A DNA stretch of 64,000 nucleotides from Hellea sp965224755 (GCA_965224755.1 OZ245061.1:2170001-2234000); one strand, 5' to 3'. Positions 1-9,402 are shown, counted from the first letter of the stretch. The notes: generated by a model not told the origin, from the sequence alone. Made by a program: numbers and translations.

Positions 1-1
1 G

Positions 2-718
2 ATCCGCGATTGGTTCGCGGGTCTGCCCGAAGCGAAACTGCGCGGCTATAAGCCGGGAAGGTTTAGCTTTAATGTCAAAGGCGGGCGCTGCGAGGCCTGC
101 CAAGGCGGCGGCGTTATCAAGATCGAAATGCACTTCCTGCCCGATGTCTATGTCACCTGCGATATCTGCAAAGGCGCGCGCTATAACCGCGAAACTTTAG
201 AGATAAAATTCAAAGGTAAATCCATTGCCGATATTCTCGACATGACCATTGACGAGGCGGCGGATTTTTTCAAAGCCGTGCCGAGTATCCGTGATAAAAT
301 GGTGACATTGCAGCGCGTTGGCCTGACTTACCTGAAAGTCGGGCAGCAGGCGACGACGCTCTCCGGCGGGGAGGCGCAGCGGATTAAACTGGCCAAGGAA
401 CTGGCCAAACGCGCCACGGGCCGCACGCTCTATATTCTCGATGAGCCGACAACAGGTCTGCATTTTGAAGATGTTAGCAAGCTGCTCACCGTACTCAATG
501 AACTCGTCGAAAGCGGTAATACAATGGTGATTATCGAGCATAATCTCGACGTCATAAAAACCGCCGACTGGATCATAGATCTCGGCCCCGAAGGCGGAGA
601 CGGCGGCGGAGAAATCGTCGCGGTGGGAACGCCGGAGACAGTGGCAAAGGTCAAGGCCAGTTGGACAGGGCGATATCTCAAGCCAATGCTGGCGCGGGAT
701 AAGGCGCGGAAGAAATAG
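2..718 (+). CDS. uvrA: UvrA, excinuclease ABC subunit A (C-terminal part)
   Basis: C-terminal end of the damage-recognition ATPase of nucleotide excision repair; the 5' part lies outside the window. The frame is open from base 2 and yields about 238 residues. Visible are the C-terminal zinc module (two CxxC pairs, CEAC and CDIC, about 20 residues apart), the ABC signature LSGGEAQRIKLAKEL, a Walker B stretch ILDEPTTGLH and the H-loop IIEHNLD. These are the family's hallmark features in the usual order. The last 40 or so codons recur as a detached copy at 1924-2049. The next gene converges on the stop codon 8 bp away. Identification is very secure. Confidence 0.97.
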   Translation: MRDWFAGLPEAKLRGYKPGRFSFNVKGGRCEACQGGGVIKIEMHFLPDVYVTCDICKGARYNRETLEIKFKGKSIADILDMTIDEAADFFKAVPSIRDKMVTLQRVGLTYLKVGQQATTLSGGEAQRIKLAKELAKRATGRTLYILDEPTTGLHFEDVSKLLTVLNELVESGNTMVIIEHNLDVIKTADWIIDLGPEGGDGGGEIVAVGTPETVAKVKASWTGRYLKPMLARDKARKK

Positions 719-725
719 TAAGGAC

Positions 726-1850
726 TTATTGCGTGATAGATTTTAGCTTTCGCTCCCCTATCACCTTCCCTGAACCGTCATAGAGTCTAAATGTAATAGT
801 TTTAACAATTCCTGTTCTTAACTCGCTGTCTCCTCCATTCTCAAAAGGGTCAAACTGCCAATATTGAACGGATTTCACGGCAGGTTTTACGAAAACTCTC
901 TCTGTCGCCTGTATGGCTTTTATGTTTATTGGCTTTCCGTCTTCATTGACATCAAAACGAACAATTACCCGGCCTGATCGTTCTGCTCTCGAGGGCATAA
1001 CAGGAGCAATCCTAAGAACCGGCAAGTCATCATTGTCTTTCATCTCGTCATAGGGCCAGCATTTGCAAACGCCAGCCTGTTCAGCTTCTGCAAATTTTCC
1101 ATCATCAGCTAAGAGTGAAAGAGCAAACATCCACCCCGAAAACGCTCTCTGAACCGTAGCATTTTTCGAATCAACGTAGTTTTCTAGCGACTGCATTACC
1201 TTTTGATATGAAAGGGCTGCGTCTATGTACTTATCTTCGTTAATTAAAATATCGCCGTTATAAACGTAAGCGATATACTCTAATGCACTCGAATAATTAT
1301 GACTTGGGCTTTCATAAATTTCTATTGCTCGCTTAATATCATTTTCCGCTCGCGGCTTCCTTTTCCTGAGCTTCCCCCACCCGTTGAGCACATGGTAATC
1401 AGCTTCATATGTCCCGCCGGAAAGCTTAGAGTCAGTGACATATGACTTAAGTTCCGCCGCAACTTTAATTACAGCTTTAGGGTTATCCTCCATTATTTCT
1501 AATATCCCAAGACTGATTAATTTTTCCGTTTTGCTGACATGCCCTCTGGGTAGAGAGATATCCGTCAAATCAATAGCGCGGCGTAATGCTTTCCTAGATG
1601 ATTTTCGATCTGATGGTCTTATGACATCAGCATAGTTTTGAGCTAAATCCGCTGTAGTCTTACTCTCACCAAGGAGTTCTTCAGCTTTCTGCCACGCAAT
1701 AAGCGCGTGTTTTCCTGCTGATTTAGTGTCTTTTTGCTCTAGTGCCGCCTGATAAGCCTTATAGGGCTCCATGACTTCCGGCGGTATCTTGGCTTGGACT
1801 ATGCCTGACATCATCAGCGCCAGTCCCAGAGATAATAATAGCTTCTTCAT
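726..1850 (-). CDS. Secreted TonB C-terminal-domain-like protein, copy 1
   Basis: About 374 residues from the ATG at 1850, chosen because a GGAGGG ribosome site sits just upstream and the next residues form a signal peptide (KKLL, hydrophobic run, cut after VQA). Upstream in-frame Met codons would spoil that signal. The middle is helical with repeat-like stretches (possible TPR). The end (about residues 280-374) resembles the TonB C-terminal fold, with pattern PVMPSRAERSGRVIVRFDVN and a YWQFDP motif. Function is unknown; TonB-C domains normally contact outer-membrane receptors. It is the diverged paralogue of the gene at 2061-3167 and is more AT-rich than uvrA. Confidence 0.75.
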   Translation of the reverse strand: MKKLLLSLGLALMMSGIVQAKIPPEVMEPYKAYQAALEQKDTKSAGKHALIAWQKAEELLGESKTTADLAQNYADVIRPSDRKSSRKALRRAIDLTDISLPRGHVSKTEKLISLGILEIMEDNPKAVIKVAAELKSYVTDSKLSGGTYEADYHVLNGWGKLRKRKPRAENDIKRAIEIYESPSHNYSSALEYIAYVYNGDILINEDKYIDAALSYQKVMQSLENYVDSKNATVQRAFSGWMFALSLLADDGKFAEAEQAGVCKCWPYDEMKDNDDLPVLRIAPVMPSRAERSGRVIVRFDVNEDGKPINIKAIQATERVFVKPAVKSVQYWQFDPFENGGDSELRTGIVKTITFRLYDGSGKVIGERKLKSITQ

Positions 1851-1923
1851 GATAGACCCTCCGAGAGTTAAACATAACAAAACACGTAAGATTTGCAAGA
1901 CGTAGCCACACTACTCAAGCTTC

Positions 1924-2049
1924 AGCCCCGAAGGCGGAGAGATCGTCGCTGTGGGGACGCCGGAAAGCGTGGCAAAGGTCAAAGCCAGTTGGACAGGGCG
2001 ATATCTCAAGCCAATGCTTGCGCGGGATAAGGCGCGGAAAAAGAGCTAG
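1924..2049 (+). pseudogene. Detached uvrA 3' tail
   Basis: Reads GEIVAVGTPESVAKVKASW and onward to a TAG at 2047-2049, matching the last ~40 codons of the uvrA gene ending at 718 with only a few substitutions and a short deletion in the glycine-rich stretch (GGDGGGE versus GGE). There is no start codon, ribosome site or upstream uvrA sequence, so it is a duplication scar. It sits between the two paralogous secreted-protein genes. Confidence 0.9.
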
Positions 2050-2060
2050 ACGGCCGAAAT

Positions 2061-3167
2061 TTATTCGAGAACGTTGCCTGATCGGTCTGTTAGGATATAG
2101 CGAACTGTGGTGATAATATCTTTTCTATCAGCCTCGGTCTCAGAGGCCGTTCGGGGGTTATATTCCCATTGGGCCACAGACTTTTGGGACGATTTATCAA
2201 AGATATCCTTAGGCCAACTCTCCAATATCCGAATATTTGTTGTGGAACCATCATCCTTCAAATCAAATTCAACGATTGAAAAGCCGGATTGATACGCTTT
2301 GCGCGGCATCATGGGCGGTATGCGTTTAAACGGCTGCACAGACTCATTACGTTTCTTGTCAAAAGGCCAACACTGGCAAAGCCCGGCAGCTTCCGCCTCT
2401 TCAAGCTTGTGTGCGCGCGAAATGCGATTACGCATCGTCATCCAGCGCCCCAAAGACCGCATTAAAAGCGGGTGGTCGCGCGGCAATTTATTTTCAAGAT
2501 TTTGCATAACCTCTTGATAATCCAGCGCCGCCGGGATTAAATCATCCTGCCCCTCTTTCCCGTAACCTGAATACAGACGGGCTAATATTGGCTGATAGGT
2601 CGCGTAGCCGTCATCCGCATTATCGAAAATATCCAGGGCTTTCCCCGCATAGTCTGCCGTCTTTTCATGATTGCCGCTTTTAACGGCAAATTGGGCTCTG
2701 TAGGTATAAAGTTCACCTACAAATGTCGAATTTTCGGCCCCATTGGCCTCGGCAAATTCTATAGCCTTCTTTGTCCGTTTACTTAGGCCGGATAATTTCC
2801 CTTTAAGCGTAGCATAATTAAGAAAGTTAACCTCACGTTCGAGGCGAGTTATGACGGGGTTGTCATGATAAGTGCTAAGCTGAATACTGCGAAGGTGGGC
2901 GGCTTTGATTTTCTTATAAGATTTACGATCCTTCGAAATAAGAAGCGCAAAATTTTGCGCCAAGTCGCCTGTTGTCTTCGAATCTCCCAAATGGGTTTCC
3001 GCTGCTTGCCACGCCGCTAAAGCATGTTTACGTGCTAACTGAGCATCCCCCTTTTTAAAGGCCGCCTGATAAGCCTTATACGGCTCCATAACTTCCGGCG
3101 GTATCTTGGCTTGGGCTATGCCTGACATCATCAGCGCTAGCCCCAAAGTTAATAATAGCTTCTTCAT
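2061..3167 (-). CDS. Secreted TonB C-terminal-domain-like protein, copy 2
   Basis: About 368 residues from the ATG at 3167, preceded by the same GGAGGG site as its paralogue. The signal peptide and first ~36 residues (through PPEVMEPYKAYQAA) are almost identical to copy 1. After that the two diverge strongly, although both keep a helical middle and a TonB-C-like end (PPMMPRKAYQSGFSIVEFDL, QWEYNP). Function is unknown. Because its flank still abuts the stop of the neighbouring membrane protein, this unit keeps the ancestral junction with that gene, while copy 1 keeps the junction with intact uvrA. Confidence 0.75.
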   Translation of the reverse strand: MKKLLLTLGLALMMSGIAQAKIPPEVMEPYKAYQAAFKKGDAQLARKHALAAWQAAETHLGDSKTTGDLAQNFALLISKDRKSYKKIKAAHLRSIQLSTYHDNPVITRLEREVNFLNYATLKGKLSGLSKRTKKAIEFAEANGAENSTFVGELYTYRAQFAVKSGNHEKTADYAGKALDIFDNADDGYATYQPILARLYSGYGKEGQDDLIPAALDYQEVMQNLENKLPRDHPLLMRSLGRWMTMRNRISRAHKLEEAEAAGLCQCWPFDKKRNESVQPFKRIPPMMPRKAYQSGFSIVEFDLKDDGSTTNIRILESWPKDIFDKSSQKSVAQWEYNPRTASETEADRKDIITTVRYILTDRSGNVLE

Positions 3168-3227
3168 GATAGACCCTCCGAGAGTTAAACCTAGCAAAGC
3201 CCGTCAAATTTGCAAGGCGTAGCCACA

Positions 3228-4208
3228 CTACTCGAAATTCGGGCCCGGGTTATCGTCATGCCACCAGCGCACGGCATAGGCATTGACGCCCGCGACCAAT
3301 AGCATCCACGCCGCCATGGCCGAGGCTATGATAATCATGGCAATAATGCCCAGAAACATGAAAACCGGGTTTTTGAAGCGCTCAGAGGCCGCTTCAAAAA
3401 GAATGCGGGGATTCTCTTCGCCCAAACCCGACAAAGCTGTTAAAAAGCCGGGATCCCCAGTGGCGATTATTATCGCGATAAAATAGATAATATAGACGGC
3501 AATATAGCCGCCAATATAGGTCACCAGATAGGCGATAAAAAGATTCCAAAATCTGAACTTGGTCACTTTATTGGCGGCAAAGACATGGGTTTTATCCCGA
3601 TAAACTGACAAGGCCGCAGCGGGAGCCAGCCGTATGGGAATGGCAATCAAGAGCGCCAATATGGCAAATATGCCGATAAAGACTGCAATCCCGGCTAAGA
3701 TAGGGGATATGAAACCTAAAATAATGGCCACAATACCAACGGCCATAGCGCCGAAAAAATAGACGCCAAGAACAGTGGCCCAGACGCCCAGCTGAACCAA
3801 CATTGTTCGCAACTCCGCGCGGCCAAAGCGCAGGGGCTGTCTCGGGGCTTCCGAACCGTGAAAATATTTCTTGTAAAAAGCCGTTTCTCCTGCCGCCGAT
3901 ACGCCCCACATGGCCGCCATAAATAAAGCGTAGCCCGGCAGAATTTTTCCAAAGGCTGACAGCATCATCTCCGGCTCGGGAGGCGGCCCGCCGCCAAATA
4001 CGGATTTCACATTGAGCCAATTAAATTCGAGGATGGCCCCGTAATGGCGCAGCAAAAGCGGCATAGAGATAATGAAGCCAATCGACAATGCCGCCGACAT
4101 CCAAAACCAGAGCCGCAAAACAAAGGCCTTGCCGCCGGATGTCATAAACACACCTCCGGCGGCGGCGTTAAAATCAAAAGCGGAATTTGGCTTAATAGGC
4201 TGTATCAT
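3228..4208 (-). CDS. Membrane protein, paralogue of upstream gene
   Basis: 326 residues with about six hydrophobic segments and a soluble stretch rich in KKYFHGSEAPRQPLRFGRAELR between the second and third. The start overlaps the stop of the gene at 4205-5203 as ATGA, so the two are translationally coupled. Both share the layout: short polar N-terminus ending in GGK(A/R)F, a first membrane helix, the (F/Y)KKYFHG / HKNIFRG loop followed by PLRFG(R/K)(A/D)EL, then paired helices. I do not recognise a named function. Confidence 0.7.
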   Translation of the reverse strand: MIQPIKPNSAFDFNAAAGGVFMTSGGKAFVLRLWFWMSAALSIGFIISMPLLLRHYGAILEFNWLNVKSVFGGGPPPEPEMMLSAFGKILPGYALFMAAMWGVSAAGETAFYKKYFHGSEAPRQPLRFGRAELRTMLVQLGVWATVLGVYFFGAMAVGIVAIILGFISPILAGIAVFIGIFAILALLIAIPIRLAPAAALSVYRDKTHVFAANKVTKFRFWNLFIAYLVTYIGGYIAVYIIYFIAIIIATGDPGFLTALSGLGEENPRILFEAASERFKNPVFMFLGIIAMIIIASAMAAWMLLVAGVNAYAVRWWHDDNPGPNFE

Positions 4209-5203
4209 AAATCACGTCCTGTTTCGAGCGCATCTAATTGCGCGGCATAACTTGGAATACCCCAAAAACAAAAATACCACAGCACAATCCCGATCATATA
4301 AAGAATGGAGACAATCATCAACGGAATCCAAACAGTCGGTTGCTTGAAAACATCCCCTATTTTGTCAAATATAACTAACGGGTCTTCCGTTTCGTCTATA
4401 CCGCTCAACAGCTCTATAAGGGATCCGTCTGCGATAATGGCAAAGAAGCCTATCATCGAAATCATACTCATAATGATATATCCGGCAAACCCAACGATAA
4501 GGTAGCAAGCAATCATCGGCCAAAATTTGTTTTTGGTGACCTTCCAGCCTTCAATGGTGCGGATATCATCATCACGGACAGACAGCGCTGCGGCCGGAGA
4601 AAACCTTACAAGAATGAATAAGGTAAAGCCCATCATCGCTAAGAATGCTAGAAACCCGACAAGGCCGAACAGCGCGGCAGCCCCTCCACCTGGCGCTTCT
4701 CCCATTGTTGCCCCCATAACAAATAGGGCGATTGCAACGATATAAGCCGCAAAGAAAACGCCATAACAAATAATCCCGACGATAAACCGCGCCAGTAAGA
4801 CCCGAAGTTCATCCTTGCCAAACCGCAACGGGAATATTTTGTGATCCGTGCCGCGAAAAATATTCTTATGGAACGCCGTTTCCGCTGAGATCACTACCAC
4901 CAAACTTAACATCCATATTAGGCTGGCTAGCCCCATAATCGACATCATCGGCCCCATTATGGCGCCTATCGCCGCCGCGTCATCCTCCTCCAGGGCTCCA
5001 CTTTTTTCCAATGCGATAATATTTTGAAAAATCTCAAAATAGGCTGAGATGAATTGTTTGCCAAAAACCCCGTAGATCAGGATGAGCAGCCCCGCCGTCC
5101 ATAACAGTAATTTGATTAAAAACCGTTTCCCGCCGGGCATCCGAAATGGCTGCGAAATAGCCGTGTTGATATTAAACTGTGTATCTTGCGGAACATATTC
5201 CAT
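4205..5203 (-). CDS. Membrane protein, first gene of a paralogous pair
   Basis: 332 residues with about six predicted membrane helices. It is paralogous to the downstream gene (3228-4208) and shares the motif HKNIFRGTDHKIFPLRFGKDEL after the second helix. It is the promoter-proximal gene of a two-gene operon and its stop overlaps the partner's start by 4 bp. The pair may form a heteromeric membrane assembly, which is inference only. The gene points away from trmFO, with 87 bp of shared upstream DNA. Confidence 0.7.
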   Translation of the reverse strand: MEYVPQDTQFNINTAISQPFRMPGGKRFLIKLLLWTAGLLILIYGVFGKQFISAYFEIFQNIIALEKSGALEEDDAAAIGAIMGPMMSIMGLASLIWMLSLVVVISAETAFHKNIFRGTDHKIFPLRFGKDELRVLLARFIVGIICYGVFFAAYIVAIALFVMGATMGEAPGGGAAALFGLVGFLAFLAMMGFTLFILVRFSPAAALSVRDDDIRTIEGWKVTKNKFWPMIACYLIVGFAGYIIMSMISMIGFFAIIADGSLIELLSGIDETEDPLVIFDKIGDVFKQPTVWIPLMIVSILYMIGIVLWYFCFWGIPSYAAQLDALETGRDL

Positions 5204-5290
5204 GATGCGTCCTCCCGCCCCATCGATAAGCCCCGGAATAATCTCATGTCAACGCTTTACATTTGCTACGCCTAACCTAAATGGGCAGTC

Positions 5291-6667
5291 ATGACTAAAC
5301 CCGTCCATATCATCGGCGCCGGCCTTGCGGGTTCGGAAGCGGCTTGGCAATGCGCGCGTAGGGGCGTGGCTGTAGTGCTGCACGAAATGCGGCCATCGCG
5401 GATGACTGACGCCCACCAGAGCGGCGGGTTTGCCGAGCTGGTTTGCTCCAATTCATTTCGCTCAGATGACAAGACGGGCAATGCCGTCGGCGTTTTGCAT
5501 GAGGAAATGCGCAAGGCTGATAGCCTCATAATGGGTATGGGCGATATGACGAAACTGCCCGCAGGCGGGGCGCTCGCCGTTGACCGCAATGCGTTTTCCG
5601 ATGCGGTTACGACAATCCTGAAACAACACCCCCTCGTCACTATTGAATATGGCGAAGTTAAAGGCCTGCCGCCTATGGCCTGGGGCAATACGATTATCGC
5701 CACAGGCCCCCTCACCGCGCCGTCGCTGGCAAAATCAATTCTTGAATTAACAGGCGAAGACAGCCTCGCTTTTTTCGACGCCATTGCGCCAATTGTCTAT
5801 AAAGACTCTATCGATTTTTCCAAAGCTTGGATGCAATCACGTTATGACAAAAAAGGCCCCGGCGGAGACGGGGCAGATTATATCAATTGCCCGCTGGATA
5901 AGGATCAATATGAGACCTTTATCGAGGCCTTGGTCGCGTCCGATCAAACCGAATTTAAAGATTTCGAGAAAGACACGCCTTATTTTGAAAGCTGCCTGCC
6001 GATTGAAGTCATGGCCGCGCGCGGAGCCGAGACTTTGCGCTGGGGGCCCATGAAACCTGTCGGCCTGACCAATCGGCATAACCCCACCGTCAAAGCCCAT
6101 GCCATTATTCAACTTCGGCAGGACAATGCCCTTGGCACGCTCTATAATATGGTCGGGTTTCAGACCAAGATGAAATATGGTGCGCAGGCCGAGGTTTTCA
6201 AAGCCATTCCGGGATTAGAAAATGCCGTCTTTGCCCGGCTTGGCGGCATACACCGCAATACATTTATCAATTCACCGAAACTTTTAAATAATCAGATGCA
6301 GCTAAAACAGCGCCCGGATATCCGCTTTGCGGGGCAAATTATGGGCGTTGAAGGCTATGTCGAAAGCGCCGCGCTCGGTCTTATCACGGGGCGTATGGCG
6401 GCGGCGCAGGCGATGGGAAATAGCTATCCCGTCCCGCCTTTGACCACAGCGATGGGGTCACTGACCGAACATGTCACGGGCGGCTATATGACCGGGCCAA
6501 AAGCCAAGTTCCAGCCGATGAATGTCAATTTCGGATTGTTCCCCCCTATCGAAGGGCTGGTCTATAAGGACGAAGATGGAAAGAATATTCGGGGCAAAAA
6601 CAAGACCCGTTTCAGAAAACGGCACTTTGCCGAACGCGCCCTGCGAGATATTGAAAGCTGGGTTTAG
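5291..6667 (+). CDS. trmFO: TrmFO, folate/FAD-dependent tRNA m5U54 methyltransferase
   Basis: 458 residues, the normal family length. The enzyme makes 5-methyluridine at tRNA position 54 using methylenetetrahydrofolate and FAD. The N-terminal FAD-binding motif is GAGLAGSEAAWQCARRG (from residue 9), followed by the family stretches LHEMRP and ELVCSNSFRSDD (a conserved cysteine region) and, near the end, GRMAAAQAMG and GYVESAALGL. Alphaproteobacteria often carry trmFO close to the squalene synthase-like/secDF cluster, as here. It is monocistronic, followed by a palindromic element. Confidence 0.95.
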   Translation: MTKPVHIIGAGLAGSEAAWQCARRGVAVVLHEMRPSRMTDAHQSGGFAELVCSNSFRSDDKTGNAVGVLHEEMRKADSLIMGMGDMTKLPAGGALAVDRNAFSDAVTTILKQHPLVTIEYGEVKGLPPMAWGNTIIATGPLTAPSLAKSILELTGEDSLAFFDAIAPIVYKDSIDFSKAWMQSRYDKKGPGGDGADYINCPLDKDQYETFIEALVASDQTEFKDFEKDTPYFESCLPIEVMAARGAETLRWGPMKPVGLTNRHNPTVKAHAIIQLRQDNALGTLYNMVGFQTKMKYGAQAEVFKAIPGLENAVFARLGGIHRNTFINSPKLLNNQMQLKQRPDIRFAGQIMGVEGYVESAALGLITGRMAAAQAMGNSYPVPPLTTAMGSLTEHVTGGYMTGPKAKFQPMNVNFGLFPPIEGLVYKDEDGKNIRGKNKTRFRKRHFAERALRDIESWV

Positions 6668-6689
6668 GTTCAGATACTTCCCTCTAACC

Positions 6690-6732
6690 TGTCATTCCGG
6701 GCTGCGGAGCAGAACCCGGAAGGTCGAGAGGA
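6690..6732. repeat. Palindromic element, family A (short copy)
   Basis: TTCCGGG (6695-6701) pairs with CCCGGAA (6715-6721) around an inner CTG/CAG stem, preceded by TGTCA and followed by GGTCGAGAGG. The same words occur in the longer elements at 53737-53837 and 62368-62482. It lies between the convergent ends of trmFO and the DUF4153 gene and could act as a bidirectional transcription stop. Confidence 0.75.
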
Positions 6733-6774
6733 AGAACCGAGAAAAGGGACACCAAAAATTAATTGGCCGCGAGC

Positions 6775-8544
6775 TTAGAGCCCTGTGGTCAAGACAAAGA
6801 AGTCAATCGTGACATTAACGTCGTCATCTTCCGGCTCGCCCATTTTCCAACTATTCATTGACCGGACTTTAATCGCGATGCGGCGGGAGCCGTCACCCAA
6901 AACAATAATCGGCGCCTCATCGACACTATAAACATTGTTCGATATCGGCAGAGCTTTTACCCACTCAGCAATATCAAAATCGGCAAGCTCTTCCTTGCCA
7001 TCGACGAATAGAATATGTCCGGCCTTGGCTTTGATCACAAAATCCCCATCGGTGACAAAACTTTGCACATTATTGGAAGACGGAAAATAGTGGTAGCTAC
7101 CGTAAAGCTTATCATATCCGGCAATATCTATCCCTGTTACCGGACTATTATAGCTGACAGCAAATTGCCGACCTCTGTCATTGCGCAATTCCACATTCTG
7201 TAAGGCAAGGCGTTTATACAATACGGAATTATAATAGTCGTCAAAGTCTGGCACGTCTTCAGCGCCCTCGAAAATCTTGCCGAGGGTTTTGACTTCGTTC
7301 TTTTTTGCCAGATAAGCCAGCGCGCCTTTGACCCTACGTGCCGCGTCCATATCCGTTATCTTTATGTCGCTGAGCGGCTTGATTACGCCCTGCGCAGATA
7401 TGATGCCCGCCGCTTTCAGCCCCGAAACAGCCCGCATCTTCTGGTTTTTTATTGAGAGAATTTCCGCGCCAAATGCGCCGAGCAACAGCAATGCCGCCGC
7501 ACTGCCGGGGACAAGCCTGATATCGCGCTTGGCCTTGGGGCCGATAGTAAACCACAGGCCCAAGCCCAAGGCCCATATGACCGCCATCATCAAGGCGATA
7601 CGCTCGGGCGTAAATCCGTATTCGCCAATTCGCACCCAGACAGAAACTGCAAGCAATAGCGCGGCAGGAATAGAAAGCGGAAACCAGAGCTTTCTGAATA
7701 ATTTAGCTAGGGCTTTATCTTTGATAAAGGGCGGCTCCAGTACTAGCCATGTCAGCGCCCCAACCAAAAGAAACGGCGTCGTCAGCGCCGCAATTTCGCC
7801 TTTAGGCAGGCTGCCAGCCAGTATAATTTTAACGCCGTAAGCCAGCAGAATAAGCGCGTAGATCAGCGTCAGCGGCGATAATATCCACGTCCCGAGAAAG
7901 GCAACAGCCTTGGAGACAAAACCGGGATTGTCGTAAAGTTCTTGATAGCTTTCATCCGTCTTGGGAACCGTCGAGAGCCAGTAAAGCGGGGCCAAAAACC
8001 CAAGCCCGATTGGGAGCAATAAGCGTTCTGTCAGCTCATTCATGCTAAGGCCGAAGAGCGATTTCAGCGCAAATTGGATGGAAAAAATACCGACGGTAAA
8101 AATAATCGACCCGACGATCGCAAAGACGGCCCCGGTCCAGATTTTGTGGGTAAAGTCCCAGACGTGTAAATCGTCCCGGGATTTGCGCCAAATCACGACA
8201 TTGCCCAGCAAAAGCAAGGCCGCTCCCATCGCCATAACCAGATTTATGCGCAGCTCTTTGGAAAACCACGCCAATGCCGCCACAGCGATAGCCATGAGGA
8301 TTTGAACCGGAATTAGCCGCGATTGGCCTTTGGCTTCGCGGGCCACCGTAATGGAAAAGCTTAAATAAGCCGCAATAATCAACCCCACCAGCATCCGCCC
8401 TAGCGGTTCTCTGTTGGAGACATGGTTCTCGATTATGATAATCAGCGTAAAAATTGCCATGAGGGCCACAGCGACCGGGAAGCGGGACATCACGGCGCTC
8501 ATATCCGGGACGCGGCCTACCCAGCGTTTGAGATTCGATTTCAT
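6775..8544 (-). CDS. DUF4153-type integral membrane protein
   Basis: 589 residues. The first ~370 residues are a succession of about ten hydrophobic helices beginning RFPVAVALMAIFTLIII; the last ~220 form a soluble domain containing SYNSPVTGIDIAGYD and ending in a beta-rich stretch with VLGDGSRRIAIKVRSM. The arrangement fits the DUF4153 membrane family, whose role is not established. The start lies 2 bp after the stop of the squalene/phytoene synthase-like gene, so both are probably on one message. Confidence 0.65.
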   Translation of the reverse strand: MKSNLKRWVGRVPDMSAVMSRFPVAVALMAIFTLIIIIENHVSNREPLGRMLVGLIIAAYLSFSITVAREAKGQSRLIPVQILMAIAVAALAWFSKELRINLVMAMGAALLLLGNVVIWRKSRDDLHVWDFTHKIWTGAVFAIVGSIIFTVGIFSIQFALKSLFGLSMNELTERLLLPIGLGFLAPLYWLSTVPKTDESYQELYDNPGFVSKAVAFLGTWILSPLTLIYALILLAYGVKIILAGSLPKGEIAALTTPFLLVGALTWLVLEPPFIKDKALAKLFRKLWFPLSIPAALLLAVSVWVRIGEYGFTPERIALMMAVIWALGLGLWFTIGPKAKRDIRLVPGSAAALLLLGAFGAEILSIKNQKMRAVSGLKAAGIISAQGVIKPLSDIKITDMDAARRVKGALAYLAKKNEVKTLGKIFEGAEDVPDFDDYYNSVLYKRLALQNVELRNDRGRQFAVSYNSPVTGIDIAGYDKLYGSYHYFPSSNNVQSFVTDGDFVIKAKAGHILFVDGKEELADFDIAEWVKALPISNNVYSVDEAPIIVLGDGSRRIAIKVRSMNSWKMGEPEDDDVNVTIDFFVLTTGL

Positions 8545-8546
8545 AG

Positions 8547-9299
8547 CTACACCTTACCCTTCAAAACGGCTGTAAGCAAACGGAACTGCTTTGCCAGAGG
8601 CCCGTAGGAGACGAGCATTGCGGCGGGGTCATGACTGGGATGTGTCAGCCGCGTGATATATTTCGGGATAAGCGCCGCATAGACCACGGCTGGAAAGGCG
8701 CAGCTTGGCAGAGCTTTCAATCCTTGAGCGGCGACTGCATAGCGGGCCTCTGCCGCCTCGCAAATATCCTCATAAGCAACGCTGCTCAACATCCCGTCTT
8801 TGTAATAGCCATAAGCACGAGCCAGTCCCGTTAGGCCCCAAGCTTCGCCGGCAGATACTACCGCTTCGCCCGGCTCCGTGCCTAAGAGCTTCGCCGCTAT
8901 TTGCATCAATAGGCCGGACGTTTCTCGGCAGTAATCTTTCGCCGCGTCAATATTGGCAAAGGGCCGCGGGTCGAGATCACGTTCGCGACCGTCAATCAGG
9001 CGGTCAAGCCAAATACGCGGCACATCATATGTATGCATCATCCCCGCCAATGGTGTAGCGATTTCATGTTTGCGGACAGACTTGCCTTCGTAAATCTCGG
9101 CGATCACCTCGCGCCACCATTGATAGCGGATCTGCCCAATCATCGGCTCGCTCACCATTTCCGGCACTTTAGCGAGCTCATAATGAAAGGCGTAGAGTAG
9201 CATCAGCCGTTCCCGCCCGGCTTTATCTGCAAACACCGCCGCGCGGCATCGGTCAGGGTCAACAGATTTAAGTTGGGCGAGTATCGGGTGCGATAGCAT
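8547..9299 (-). CDS. Squalene/phytoene synthase family protein
   Basis: 250 residues of all-helical isoprenoid synthase type. Conserved blocks are DPDRCRAAVFADKAGRERLMLLYAFHYEL near the start, GQIRYQWWREVI, and ETSGLLMQIAAKLLG followed by GLTGLARAY. The second aspartate-rich motif of true squalene synthases is not evident. The closest relatives by pattern are the alphaproteobacterial proteins near secDF and the mitochondrial assembly factor NDUFAF6, which are not proven prenyltransferases. Operon with the downstream membrane protein. Confidence 0.85.
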   Translation of the reverse strand: MLSHPILAQLKSVDPDRCRAAVFADKAGRERLMLLYAFHYELAKVPEMVSEPMIGQIRYQWWREVIAEIYEGKSVRKHEIATPLAGMMHTYDVPRIWLDRLIDGRERDLDPRPFANIDAAKDYCRETSGLLMQIAAKLLGTEPGEAVVSAGEAWGLTGLARAYGYYKDGMLSSVAYEDICEAAEARYAVAAQGLKALPSCAFPAVVYAALIPKYITRLTHPSHDPAAMLVSYGPLAKQFRLLTAVLKGKV

Positions 9300-9347
9300 A
9301 AATTATAACAAGTTTTTGTGTCTATCCCCGTATTATAGAGTGCGCCC

Positions 9348-9359
9348 GCTTGCGCAAGC
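9348..9359. promoter_or_regulatory. Perfect 12-bp palindrome upstream of the Ni-SOD operon
   Basis: GCTTGCGCAAGC, a perfect palindrome 43 bp before the first start codon of the Ni-SOD operon and between divergent genes. It could be an operator or a short hairpin. A TATTAT box at 9331-9336 lies just upstream, but no well-spaced -35 is visible. Regulatory role is inferred. Confidence 0.35.
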
Positions 9360-9402
9360 CTAGCCTTTCGCTAAGTTACGCCCCATCACTAGAGAGGACT
9401 TT

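Larger units (their letters stand above)
584..3233. repeat. Tandem duplication (two units of about 1.3 kb)
   Basis: Unit 1 is about 584-1916 and unit 2 about 1924-3233. Each holds the last 40 codons of uvrA, a reverse-strand TonB-C-like gene, its ribosome binding site and leader, and the bases CTACTC. In unit 2 those six bases are the stop-codon end of the next membrane protein gene; in unit 1 they are a remnant (1911-1916). The uvrA tails and the roughly 60 bp upstream of each gene are nearly identical between units. The coding bodies have drifted far apart. This layout is most simply an unequal duplication of the original uvrA tail-gene-neighbour block. Confidence 0.85.

Noticed and set aside
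197..681. Reverse-strand frames opposite uvrA (114 and 83 residues)
   Set aside because: Shadows of the highly conserved uvrA frame; no start context or family.
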